Made by a program: the position numbers and the translations under genes. This document shows positions 1-5,825 of a stretch of 14,020 nt of DNA, in pieces. The stretch is from JAJXYP01 sp035541855 (GTDB lineage Bacteria > Patescibacteriota > Minisyncoccia > UBA6257 > 2-01-FULL-56-20), in NCBI GenBank assembly GCA_035541855.1, contig DATKMM010000054.1, positions 1 through 14,020 on the forward strand, given 5' to 3'. Each line of letters starts with the position of its first letter. The first letter of the stretch is position 1. Below the pieces are notes generated by a model. That model saw only the letters and a program-made list of their open reading frames with translations. It ran no database searches and was not told where the DNA came from.

Positions 1-293
1 AAAAATAGGACCATGCGGTGGTAGCCCCCAGTTCTTCTCCACTCCCAGGGAATGAACGACTGGCGGAGAAACAGCCAATCAAGTAGATTGGCGTTAAAGG
101 CCTCCTCCCGAGCGGCCGCCAATTCCTTCCGAATCGCGGCGCCCAGGAGCGCCCTCGCATCCGCACGCCTCGGGAGGTGCAACCGGACCTCCTCCGGATC
201 CCAGTGGAATACTCCCCCTTTATCATGCCCAGCGACCACCCACCTTTCGTCCGGGCAAACCGGAACGGTGTTGAGGTTGATCCTCGCGCTCAT
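1..293 (-). CDS. Hypothetical protein, cut by the left edge (5' part only)
   Basis: An open frame reads leftward from ATG at 291-293 to the window edge without a stop, giving about 97 residues that begin MSARINLNTVPVCPDERW. A purine-rich ribosome binding site (AGAAGGGGG) lies about five bases before the ATG, and a good sigma-70-type promoter lies behind it (333-362), so the start is well supported. The visible protein is soluble, with a Trp-rich opening, a basic/acidic helical middle (RRADARALLGAAIRKELAA) and a second aromatic patch (FIPWEWRRTGGYHR). I do not recognise a family. The frame on the opposite strand at 52-339 is its shadow. Confidence 0.72.
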   Translation of the reverse strand, partial: MSARINLNTVPVCPDERWVVAGHDKGGVFHWDPEEVRLHLPRRADARALLGAAIRKELAAAREEAFNANLLDWLFLRQSFIPWEWRRTGGYHRMVLF

Positions 294-332
294 ATCTACC
301 CCCTTCTTTTTTTATCGAAGAACCGTTCAAGT

Positions 333-362
333 GTTATAGAGCATCCACGATCATCCTGTCAA
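333..362 (-). promoter_or_regulatory. Sigma-70-type promoter of the left-edge gene
   Basis: On the minus strand TTGACA (357-362) is followed after 18 bases by TATAAC (333-338). Predicted transcription starts near 326 and gives a leader of about 33 bases carrying the AGAAGGGGG ribosome binding site. Its -35 box is five bases from the -35 of the rpsT promoter that fires the other way. Confidence 0.7.
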
Positions 363-367
363 GTCCC

Positions 368-396
368 TTGTAAAAATCCAGCCGCTTCATTATACT
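368..396 (+). promoter_or_regulatory. rpsT promoter
   Basis: TTGTAA (368-373), a 17-base spacer and TATACT (391-396). Transcription would start near 403, only about five bases before the rpsT ATG at 408, leaving no room for a Shine-Dalgarno site. Confidence 0.72.
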
Positions 397-407
397 TACC
401 TCTGCAT

Positions 408-683
408 ATGCCGATCACCACTTCCGCCAAGAAAGCATTCCGCCAGAACAAAACGCGCCGCGCGCGGAATTTGGTTAAAAAAGAAGGCTATAAAAAGCTC
501 GTCGTGAAGTATCGCAAGCTCGTGGTCGCAAAGAGCATAGACGAAGCGAAGGGCATGCTCCCGCTTGTTTTCAAGGCGCTCGACAAAGCGGCCAAGACGA
601 ACGTCATCGCGAAGAACAAGGCGTCGCGGCTCAAGTCCCGCCTCTCTCAGCTGATCGCCAAGTCCACCAAGACCTCTTCATAG
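408..683 (+). CDS. rpsT: 30S ribosomal protein S20
   Basis: A 91-residue basic protein that binds 16S rRNA early in assembly of the small subunit. The N-terminus MPITTSAKKAFRQNKTRRAR matches the conserved S20 opening (SAKK.xRQ..xRR.RN), and the rest is Lys/Arg/Ala-rich helix ending in SRLSQLIAKSTKTSS, the usual length and composition. The frame is open further upstream to 177, but the S20 homology and the promoter at 368-396 place the start at 408. No Shine-Dalgarno sequence precedes it, and the predicted transcript begins about five bases upstream, so initiation is probably leaderless or nearly so. Its last 37 bases overlap the 3' end of the convergent holA gene, and no separate terminator is visible. 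Confidence 0.95.
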   Translation: MPITTSAKKAFRQNKTRRARNLVKKEGYKKLVVKYRKLVVAKSIDEAKGMLPLVFKALDKAAKTNVIAKNKASRLKSRLSQLIAKSTKTSS

Positions 684-1438
684 TCCAATTTTCCCGACTT
701 GACCATGAAATCGAATTCCGCGAACTGCGGGATTTTTTGTCCCGCCTGCGCCGCGAGAATGTTGAATATCTTCGCCGGCGCATCACCCATCGCGAAAAGC
801 TTCTCGAGCGTCGAAAGGCGGGTCCGCACGTCGGGACTTTTGAGCCCGGAGAGAAGCGCCCAGTAGTTCGGTGCCGCCTCGAGGTCGGGCATGTCCAGGT
901 CCTTCCGCTCAATGGCCGGGTTCGCCGCCGCTTTGAGCGTCGCGAGCTTTTCCAGTTCCGTCGCAAGCGCCCAGGAATTTCCGGCATACACCTGCGCCAG
1001 GAATTGCGCCGCAGGCATGGCGATGCGCAAGCCAAGCTGCTTCGCCTCGGCGCCGATGAAGCCCACCAGCTCCGCGCCCGTGAGATTCTCGAACTTTTGC
1101 GGGATGGCCGGTTTCTCCAAAAGAAATCCAAGCGCCTTCACCGGCTTGTCTCGCTCGGAAAGAAGTACGGTGAGCGACCTCGTCCCGGCGAGCGGTTTTA
1201 AAATTTTCGCGAGCTTCGGCGCGTCGATCTCGAACGCGTTCTCGAAGACCGCCAGCTTCGCCGGCTCGAAAAGCGGCTCGCTCCGCGAGAACTCGTCAAA
1301 TCCGTCGAACCAGTCCCTGGCAGCGAGGTCGAAGGTCCGCAGCCCGATCTCCGAACGCTTCTTCAGAAATTCCGCGATGAGGCCCCGCTTCTTTTGTATC
1401 CGCCGGTAATCATCCGGGCCGTAGAGAAAGATCAACAT
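647..1438 (-). CDS. holA: DNA polymerase III delta subunit (clamp-loader)
   Basis: 263 residues, shorter than the about 340 of well-studied HolA proteins, as usual in small-genome lineages. The delta subunit opens the beta sliding clamp within the clamp-loader complex. The opening MLIFLYGPDDYRRIQKKRGL is the family's typical start (degenerate P-loop-like fold without a Walker motif). Residues 70-110 include the SLTVLLSERDKPVKA strand segment, and the C-terminal half is the helical collar domain (ELVGFIGAEAKQLGLRI, then NSWALATELEKLA). A -10 box (TAGAAT) ends six bases before the ATG, and no ribosome binding site is present. Adjacent to rpsT but convergent and overlapping it by 37 bases at the 3' ends. 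Confidence 0.88.
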   Translation of the reverse strand: MLIFLYGPDDYRRIQKKRGLIAEFLKKRSEIGLRTFDLAARDWFDGFDEFSRSEPLFEPAKLAVFENAFEIDAPKLAKILKPLAGTRSLTVLLSERDKPVKALGFLLEKPAIPQKFENLTGAELVGFIGAEAKQLGLRIAMPAAQFLAQVYAGNSWALATELEKLATLKAAANPAIERKDLDMPDLEAAPNYWALLSGLKSPDVRTRLSTLEKLFAMGDAPAKIFNILAAQAGQKIPQFAEFDFMVKSGKLDYEEVLVDLAIS

Positions 1439-1444
1439 ACCGAT

Positions 1445-1450
1445 ATTCTA
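1445..1450 (-). promoter_or_regulatory. -10 box of holA, leaderless spacing
   Basis: TAGAAT on the minus strand ends six bases before the holA ATG (1436-1438), so transcription would start at or next to the A of the ATG. No convincing -35 box is seen; the upstream DNA is the terminator of the preceding gene. Confidence 0.5.
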
Positions 1451-1461
1451 ACCAATTTGGC

Positions 1462-1499
1462 AAAAAAGTGCCCGTACCGTTAGGATGCGATACGAGCAC
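1462..1499 (-). terminator. Intrinsic terminator after the HNH-like gene
   Basis: Minus strand: GTGCTCGTA pairs with TACGGGCAC (nine pairs, one G-U) around a 14-base loop and is followed by six T. It lies 22 bases after the HNH-like gene's stop and just before the holA promoter, separating the two. Confidence 0.75.
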
Positions 1500-1521
1500 G
1501 ATCCTGTCTTCAGGCCACCAA

Positions 1522-2049
1522 CTAGCCTGACATGTTCAAACGATAACGTTCCCATTTCTTCTTCATACGGTGAACCTGTCGAGCCCGTTGCGCAACATGC
1601 AACGCCAAGAAGGTCTCCATTATAAAGATATGCTCGCGCTGATTTCTGATGCATGACCGCAGCATGGCGATAGTCTCCTCGAATGTCTGGAGTAAAAATG
1701 CATCATGCCATGCTTCATGGCGCGGGATCCAGATGAGAAGCATGTTGCCTTGCGTAGTCCCGTAATAGAGCTCACCGCGGCGGAATCTCGGTGTCATGTG
1801 GTGATAATTTCTTCCGCGACAACGCTTCCTGTTAAATGGAATCGGCACAGCTTGCGGGTTGGTCCGTCCTTTCATGCGTTGCAGCCGCAGACAAACAGCC
1901 AACGCATATTCAGCGGATGGAGAACCGAAGATTTGGATCAGCACATCCTTTCGTAGTGGCCGCGGCATTCGGCACTCAATGCTGCGTACGTGACACTCTT
2001 TCCCTTTCTTAAATATCCCCCGCTGATAACGAATGGCTTGCCAACTCAC
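1522..2049 (-). CDS. HNH-like protein (degenerate endonuclease fold), hypothetical
   Basis: 175 residues from a GTG start. The middle carries an HNH-like signature: NYHHMTPRFRRGE (residues 81-93, H83 H84), then an Asn in GNMLLIWIPR (N102), then HEAWHDAF (H111, W114, H115) and a helix TFEETIAMLRSC. This H-H...N...H..WH arrangement recurs in small candidate-phylum proteins of unknown role; a nuclease or nucleic-acid-binding function is inference. The C-terminus is basic and aromatic (RQVHRMKKKWERYR). The GTG is supported by GAGG four bases upstream; an alternative is the internal ATG at 1966-1968. The gene has its own terminator (1462-1499) and an AT-rich promoter region holding several small inverted repeats. 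Confidence 0.7.
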   Translation of the reverse strand: MSWQAIRYQRGIFKKGKECHVRSIECRMPRPLRKDVLIQIFGSPSAEYALAVCLRLQRMKGRTNPQAVPIPFNRKRCRGRNYHHMTPRFRRGELYYGTTQGNMLLIWIPRHEAWHDAFLLQTFEETIAMLRSCIRNQREHIFIMETFLALHVAQRARQVHRMKKKWERYRLNMSG

Positions 2050-2063
2050 GTTTCCTCGCTTTC

Positions 2064-2109
2064 TCCCAATTGGGAATCAGAGAATTAAAATTCTAATCTA
2101 ATTTTAGAT
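2064..2109. repeat. Three short inverted repeats upstream of the HNH-like gene
   Basis: A perfect 12-base palindrome TCCCAATTGGGA (2064-2075), then AGAATT-AA-AATTCT (2081-2094), then ATCTA-ATTT-TAGAT (2096-2109). They lie between the GTG start and the probable promoter (TTGCGG at 2118-2123, TAGATT at 2095-2100, minus strand), so they could be operator sites or a structured leader. AT-rich DNA yields such repeats by chance, so a function is unproven. Confidence 0.35.
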
Positions 2110-2153
2110 GATTTACCCCGCAAAGAGAATGTGTATAACTTAAAAAAAACAAT

Positions 2154-2182
2154 TTGCTTCGGGATGAGCTATCATATAAAAT
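2154..2182 (+). promoter_or_regulatory. tRNA-Val promoter
   Basis: TTGCTT (2154-2159), a 17-base spacer and TAAAAT (2177-2182), placing the transcription start near 2189, six bases before the mature tRNA 5' end. Confidence 0.6.
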
Positions 2183-2194
2183 GAGGTCGCATGC

Positions 2195-2266
2195 GCGCGC
2201 TTAGCTCAGTGGCAGAGCAACTCGTTTACACCGAGTGGGTCGGGGGTCCGATTCCCTCAGCGCGCA
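2195..2266 (+). tRNA. tRNA-Val, anticodon TAC
   Basis: A full cloverleaf: acceptor GCGCGCT/AGCGCGC (seven pairs), D stem GCTC/GAGC with loop AGTGGCA, anticodon stem ACTCG/CGAGT with loop TTTACAC (anticodon TAC, reads GUA), variable loop GGGTC, T stem GGGGG/CCCTC with one G-U pair, discriminator A. CCA is not encoded (CAA follows). The T loop reads TCCGATT rather than TTCGANN, so the position normally modified to pseudouridine 55 is C. Confidence 0.93.
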
Positions 2267-2346
2267 CAAGAAGGGATTTATCGGATATGAAATCGCTGGA
2301 GAGCTTGAAAATCCAGTTCAATTTAGGTGTTCCATTAACTATTTCG

Positions 2347-2478
2347 TCATAGGTGGATATTTACAAAAAAACAGATGACGATTGCGGCAACAAGCATAAC
2401 GGCCATAACACCAAGAATGATGTTCCGCTTGCGATTGGTCATATTGAATGGATCTCTCGAGTTGATCTTTTGCTCCAT
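2347..2478 (-). CDS. Small single-pass membrane protein (43 residues)
   Basis: An ATG at 2476-2478 opens a 43-residue frame ending in TGA at 2347-2349. The N-terminus is polar and basic (MEQKINSRDPFN, then MTNRKRN) and is followed by an uninterrupted hydrophobic stretch, residues 20-43 (starting IILGVMAVMLVAAIVICFF), so it is predicted as a one-helix protein with the basic end inside. The start lies four bases after the stop of the DUF84 gene, which suggests translational coupling in a two-gene operon; no clear Shine-Dalgarno site is present. An internal ATG at 2440-2442 would give a 31-residue form. Function unknown. The opposite-strand frame at 2353-2559 is the less likely reading. Confidence 0.6.
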   Translation of the reverse strand: MEQKINSRDPFNMTNRKRNIILGVMAVMLVAAIVICFFVNIHL

Positions 2479-2482
2479 GTAA

Positions 2483-3007
2483 TTAAGGATCAATATGAAT
2501 CAATGCGGTACGCAATGCTTCTGTGGTATACGCTTTTCGAGTTAATCGGCCCTTTGTAAGAATTCCGATTGCGCCTTCTTCTGAACCAATTTTTGGATTC
2601 GTCGTCATTCCTGCTTTGTTGATTGCCTGACTCATATCGAGCCCCTCATTCAACATATAATCAAGCACCTTTTTATTGGGAAATTCCCATGCGGACGAAA
2701 GACCGAAATGAAAATCCTTGCCATCGTAAATGGCGCATACACACACGTCCATATAACCTGTCTTGCTGAGCGGAACGTGCATGAGGCCAGATTCCAAGCC
2801 GATAGAGTAATCGCAATCATTCCACGCGCCTTTGGCGCGATTAATAGCCCCTTGCATCGTTTCCTCGAGCGACTTGGGCTGATCCGCGATACCAGAGTTC
2901 GTCTCTACAGAAATGACGTGTGCGGCAGCGAGATGAGGATATTCTTTCAAAATCTCTTCGAGAGCTTCGATTTTTGCTCGATTTTTCGAGCCGATATTAA
3001 TATTCAT
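2483..3007 (-). CDS. yjjX: Non-canonical purine NTP phosphatase, DUF84/YjjX family
   Basis: 174 residues, matching the family length. Members hydrolyse ITP/XTP and clean up damaged nucleotides. Supporting motifs in order: NINIGSKNRAKIEALEEIL at the N-terminus (GSKN.xKIEA), SGIADQPKSLEETMQGAINR (residues about 38-57; the family's G-x-S/A-DQP-x-S-x-EET-x-GA-xNRA), DYSIGLESGL (the G-x-E-G/S loop), and GSEEGAIGILTKGRLTRKAY near the C-terminus (GAIGxLTxGxxxR). The -10 box TATACT ends seven bases before the ATG, predicting a leaderless mRNA. The 43-residue membrane protein follows four bases after the stop. Confidence 0.87.
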   Translation of the reverse strand: MNINIGSKNRAKIEALEEILKEYPHLAAAHVISVETNSGIADQPKSLEETMQGAINRAKGAWNDCDYSIGLESGLMHVPLSKTGYMDVCVCAIYDGKDFHFGLSSAWEFPNKKVLDYMLNEGLDMSQAINKAGMTTNPKIGSEEGAIGILTKGRLTRKAYTTEALRTALIHIDP

Positions 3008-3014
3008 AGGCTCA

Positions 3015-3044
3015 AGTATACCTCACAGGCTTCGCTTGTTCCAA
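3015..3044 (-). promoter_or_regulatory. Promoter of the DUF84 gene, leaderless spacing
   Basis: Minus strand TTGGAA (3039-3044), an 18-base spacer and TATACT (3015-3020). Seven bases separate the -10 box from the ATG (3005-3007), so the transcript should begin within a base or two of the start codon. Confidence 0.65.
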
Positions 3045-3205
3045 AGCCAGAGAGGTAGAGATGGGCCGGGCCCATATACGTCCTAAATGCCTATTTTCTT
3101 ATACTATTTCCCCATAGCCCTCAACTGATCTCACCATCTCAAATACCCTATTCCATTCCAATACCGTGCTTTCCAAAGTGTTCCATTCAAAACCTTCTAC
3201 GCGCA

Positions 3206-4021
3206 CTATCCGCCGTTGAGCGTATAGAAATTCTCGAAAAGCTTTGCGACGAGGATTGGGCCGGTGCCGCCGGGAGTCGGCGTATAAAAATCGATCTTTG
3301 CGTTTTCGGTTTCATTCCCCGGAATTTCAAAATCCCCTTTCCCGCCCTCGTATCCAAAATCGATAACGCCTGCGCCCGCCTTCAGCATGCCCGGCTTGAT
3401 GAGCCCGGCTTTGCCGACTCCCGTGATGACGAGGTCCGCCTGTTTCAGGATGCCGAGGTCGCTCGTGCTGCGAAGCAGGAAGGTTTCCTTCGCGCGGCGC
3501 ATGATCCAGTTCGCCACCGGGCGGCCGACGAGCAAGCCGAGACCGACGACGGCAACAGATCGAGCATCGAGATCGAAGCTTGGAGCATGGAGGGACCCCA
3601 GGATCTCCCCTACCGTTCCGACGGCGGGCGGCAGGACCTTGCTCCGGCCGGCATAGAACGCGCCGATCGTCCGCTCGCTAAGAACGTCCACGTCCTTCTC
3701 CGGCGGGATGGCGTTCAGGATATAGTACCAGTTCAGGTGTTCCGGCAGGGGCAGCTGGACGATGACGCCGCCGCACGTCCTGTGCCGCGCGATCTTCCCG
3801 ACCTCCTCGCGCAGCTTATCGTTTTTCAGCGTTGCCGGGAATTTATAGAGCCGAAAGTCCACGCCAAGCTGTTTCGCTATTTTCTCCTTCTGCCCCAAAA
3901 AACTGATGGAACTCCTGTCCTCGCCCACCAAGACCGCCGCCAGAAACCGGTCCAGCTTCGACGCGACATTAAGTTTTTCTAAAATCCCGCCTGCAATTTT
4001 CTTACCGTCAATGATCGCCAT
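3206..4021 (-). CDS. folD: Methylene-THF dehydrogenase/cyclohydrolase FolD, divergent
   Basis: 271 residues. FolD interconverts 5,10-methylene-, methenyl- and 10-formyl-THF with NADP. Recognisable parts: MAIIDGKKIAGGILEKL start; SSISFLGQKEKIAKQLG (residues 37-53), where the catalytic Lys (K45) is kept but the usual Tyr of Y-x3-K is Phe (F41); VIVQLPLP (Q89); PEKDVDVL (D112, usually DVDG); AVVGLGLLVGRPVANW (158-172), a Rossmann cofactor loop differing from the common GRSxxVGxP; ADLVITGVGKAGLI; and PTPGGTGPILVAKLFENF (248-265). The fold and folate site look kept, while several usually invariant positions differ. It starts five bases after the glyA stop without its own ribosome binding site, so it is probably coupled to glyA. 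Confidence 0.85.
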   Translation of the reverse strand: MAIIDGKKIAGGILEKLNVASKLDRFLAAVLVGEDRSSISFLGQKEKIAKQLGVDFRLYKFPATLKNDKLREEVGKIARHRTCGGVIVQLPLPEHLNWYYILNAIPPEKDVDVLSERTIGAFYAGRSKVLPPAVGTVGEILGSLHAPSFDLDARSVAVVGLGLLVGRPVANWIMRRAKETFLLRSTSDLGILKQADLVITGVGKAGLIKPGMLKAGAGVIDFGYEGGKGDFEIPGNETENAKIDFYTPTPGGTGPILVAKLFENFYTLNGG

Positions 4022-4026
4022 GGCCG

Positions 4027-5277
4027 TTAATCGATCCCCGGCACCGGGAACCGCAGAGCAAATTTTTTCACCTTTTCTTTTACTGCCGCGAGCTTCGCCT
4101 CGTCCGCGCGATTCGCGAGTGCTTCGTCCATCAGGGCGGCTACGGCGGACATATCCTTTTCGGCGCAGCCGCGCGTGGTCAAGGCCGGCGTGCCGAGCCG
4201 GATGCCGGACGGGTCGAGCGGCTTGCGCGGGTCGAACGGGATCATGTTTTTATTGATCGAAATACCCGCCTTCTCCAGCGCCCGCTCCGCCTCCTTGCCG
4301 GTGATGCCCTTGCTCCCGAAAATATCCACGAGCATCAGGTGGTTGTCCGTGCCGCCGGAAATGATCCGATAGCCCTTCCCCGCGAGTGCTGCGGCGAGCG
4401 CCCGGGCGTTCGCGATGGTCCGCTTCGAATATTCGCGGAACTCCGGCTTGAGCGCCTCGCCGTAGGCCACTGCCTTCGCGGCGTTGATGTGGTCATGCGG
4501 ACCTCCCTGCACGCCGGGGAAGACCGACCGGTCGATCGCCGCCGCGAATTTCTCCTTGCACATGATCATCGCCCCGCGCGGCCCGCGCAGCGTCTTATGC
4601 GTCGTCGTCGAAACCACGTCGCAAAGCGGCACCGGGTTCTCGAGCTGCTTGCCGGCGATGAGCCCGGCGATATGCGCGATATCCGCGAACAGGAATGCGC
4701 CGACCTTGTCCGCGATCGCGCGAAAGCGCTCCCAGTCGAGCGAACGCGAATACGCCGAGAAGCCGGCCAGGATCATCTTCGGCCGCTCGCGCACCGCGAT
4801 CGCCTCCACCTCGTCCATATTGATGATCTCCGTTTCGCGGTCGACGAAATACGGCACGATCGTATAAAGCTTGCCGGAAAAGTTCAGCGGGTGGCCGTGC
4901 GAAAGATGCCCGCCCTGGTCGAGCGAGAATCCCAGTACCTTGTCCCCCGGCTGCAGGAGCGCCAGGTAGACCGCGAGGTTCGCCGGCGAACCCGACAACG
5001 GCTGGACGTTCACGTGCTCCGCGCCGAAAAGTTCCTTCGCGCGCTCCACCGCCAGACCTTCGGCCTGGTCGATGACCTCATTGCCGCCGTAGTACCGCTT
5101 GCCGGGATAACCCTCGCTGTATTTGTTCGTCAGGACCGAACCCATCGCCTCGAGCACCGCGCGCGAAACATAGTTCTCGCTCGCAATGAGCTCGATGCCT
5201 TCCTTCTGCCGCTGCTCCTCCCGCTTGATGATCCCGTACACCTGCGGGTCCCCGTGTTCGATGTTTGGATAGTTCAT
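4027..5277 (-). CDS. glyA: Serine hydroxymethyltransferase
   Basis: 416 residues, the normal length. A PLP enzyme converting serine + THF to glycine + 5,10-methylene-THF. Motifs: LIASENYVSRAVLEAMGS (residues 30-47), NKYSEGYPGKRYYGG (51-65), the GHLSHG loop, FADIAHIAGLIAG with D199 and H202, the PLP lysine K228 in VVSTTTHKTLRGPRG (221-235), and the VFPGVQGGPHDH loop (252-263). The C-terminus ends in RFPVPGID. The start ATG (5275-5277) has no Shine-Dalgarno site. folD follows after five bases, so the pair probably forms a one-carbon operon. The long open frame antisense to it (4339-5286) is a GC-rich shadow. Confidence 0.97.
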   Translation of the reverse strand: MNYPNIEHGDPQVYGIIKREEQRQKEGIELIASENYVSRAVLEAMGSVLTNKYSEGYPGKRYYGGNEVIDQAEGLAVERAKELFGAEHVNVQPLSGSPANLAVYLALLQPGDKVLGFSLDQGGHLSHGHPLNFSGKLYTIVPYFVDRETEIINMDEVEAIAVRERPKMILAGFSAYSRSLDWERFRAIADKVGAFLFADIAHIAGLIAGKQLENPVPLCDVVSTTTHKTLRGPRGAMIMCKEKFAAAIDRSVFPGVQGGPHDHINAAKAVAYGEALKPEFREYSKRTIANARALAAALAGKGYRIISGGTDNHLMLVDIFGSKGITGKEAERALEKAGISINKNMIPFDPRKPLDPSGIRLGTPALTTRGCAEKDMSAVAALMDEALANRADEAKLAAVKEKVKKFALRFPVPGID

Positions 5278-5281
5278 GGTC

Positions 5282-5305
5282 GTTAAAATTCAATATAAAT
5301 TTAAC
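5282..5305 (-). promoter_or_regulatory. Possible glyA promoter within a small inverted repeat
   Basis: Minus strand: a TATATT -10-like box (5292-5297) lies 14 bases before the glyA ATG and is flanked by GTTAAA (5300-5305) and TTTAAC (5282-5287) arms. No good -35 is visible. The symmetric arms around the -10 could be an operator, but the DNA is AT-rich. Confidence 0.3.
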
Positions 5306-5379
5306 CTGCGGTCCCCTGCGCCGCCTTCCGCCTGCCATGAACCATTTCAGATCATAGTCCTATTGTATACCGCCTCCCG

Positions 5380-5419
5380 AAAAAGAAAAATGGCGCGACG
5401 AGTCAGTATCGTCGCGCCA
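5380..5419 (-). terminator. Intrinsic terminator of the 117-residue gene
   Basis: Minus strand: TGGCGCGACG (5410-5419), a nine-base loop, CGTCGCGCCA (5391-5400), then TTTTTCTTTTT. The 5' arm encodes the last residues of the gene and the stop codon lies in the loop, so the terminator is built into the coding end. Confidence 0.88.
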
Positions 5420-5756
5420 GCGGTTCGGCGGCGTCGTCCCTCGGGCACCACTGCGACTGACGCAGCCACACGAGGACCAACAGGACGACGTATTCGCACG
5501 ATTCGCCGCTATCCAGCGGACCAACCTCCCGGCAATAGCGCGCATCGACCAGGCGCGCGATCCGCAGCCGCTTTTGCCATTGCGGGATCGATTGCCGGTT
5601 GGGGCGCTCGGCGAGCAACGCTTCGCCCAAGGCAGCCTGCAGGTCTTTCAACGCATCCGATGCCGCCTTCGCCTTCCCCGCACGCTGGTCGATCCAAAAC
5701 CCAAGACGCCTCATGAGAAGAAGAAACATCACCCCGCCGAAAATCTGAAACCACAT
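5403..5756 (-). CDS. Small protein with N-terminal membrane helix, unknown
   Basis: 117 residues. The N-terminus MWFQIFGGVMFLLLMRRLGF is a membrane anchor or uncleaved signal; residues about 25-50 form an Ala-rich charged helix (QRAGKAKAASDALKDLQAA). A second hydrophobic run YVVLLVLVWL follows near residue 90, and the tail is polar with two Cys. I recognise no family. It is a complete transcription unit: promoter TTTACA-17-TATGCT (5774-5802), AGGAGG ribosome binding site four bases before the ATG, and a strong terminator at its 3' end. That makes it a real gene despite open frames on both strands. It is transcribed away from the dcd fusion, between it and glyA. Confidence 0.75.
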   Translation of the reverse strand: MWFQIFGGVMFLLLMRRLGFWIDQRAGKAKAASDALKDLQAALGEALLAERPNRQSIPQWQKRLRIARLVDARYCREVGPLDSGESCEYVVLLVLVWLRQSQWCPRDDAAEPLARRY

Positions 5757-5773
5757 ACCGCCTCCTGAAATCC

Positions 5774-5802
5774 AGCATATTCCCGGCGCTGGCGCTTGTA
5801 AA
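5774..5802 (-). promoter_or_regulatory. Promoter of the 117-residue gene
   Basis: Minus strand TTTACA (5797-5802), 17 bases, TATGCT (5774-5779). Transcription would start near 5767, directly before the AGGAGG ribosome binding site (5761-5766), giving a leader of only about ten bases. Confidence 0.6.
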
Positions 5803-5811
5803 GCGATGCGC

Positions 5812-5817
5812 TATAAT
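5812..5817 (+). promoter_or_regulatory. -10 box of the dcd-CYTH gene, leaderless spacing
   Basis: A perfect TATAAT ends eight bases before the ATG at 5826, so transcription should begin at or within two bases of the start codon. No good -35 is present at the right distance. Confidence 0.6.
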
Positions 5818-5825
5818 ATTCACAA

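Noticed and set aside
52..339. 95-residue plus-strand open frame
   Set aside because: It is antisense to the left-edge gene, which has a promoter and ribosome binding site; this frame has neither.
177..407. Upstream extension of rpsT
   Set aside because: S20 homology begins at the ATG at 408, and the rpsT promoter lies inside the extension.
631..1409. Other open frames across holA on both strands
   Set aside because: Arg/Ser-rich low-complexity translations typical of shadows of a GC-rich gene; holA itself matches the family from end to end.
2287..2352. 21-codon plus-strand frame after tRNA-Val
   Set aside because: The ribosome-binding-like AGAAGGG is too far away and the peptide has no distinguishing features.
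2353..2559. 68-residue plus-strand frame
   Set aside because: It lacks a promoter or ribosome binding site and is antisense to the membrane microprotein and the DUF84 C-terminus, which fit better.
4339..5286. 315-residue plus-strand frame
   Set aside because: Antisense to the clearly conserved glyA; the translation is Arg/His/Leu/Asp-rich without domain features, as expected from a GC-rich shadow.
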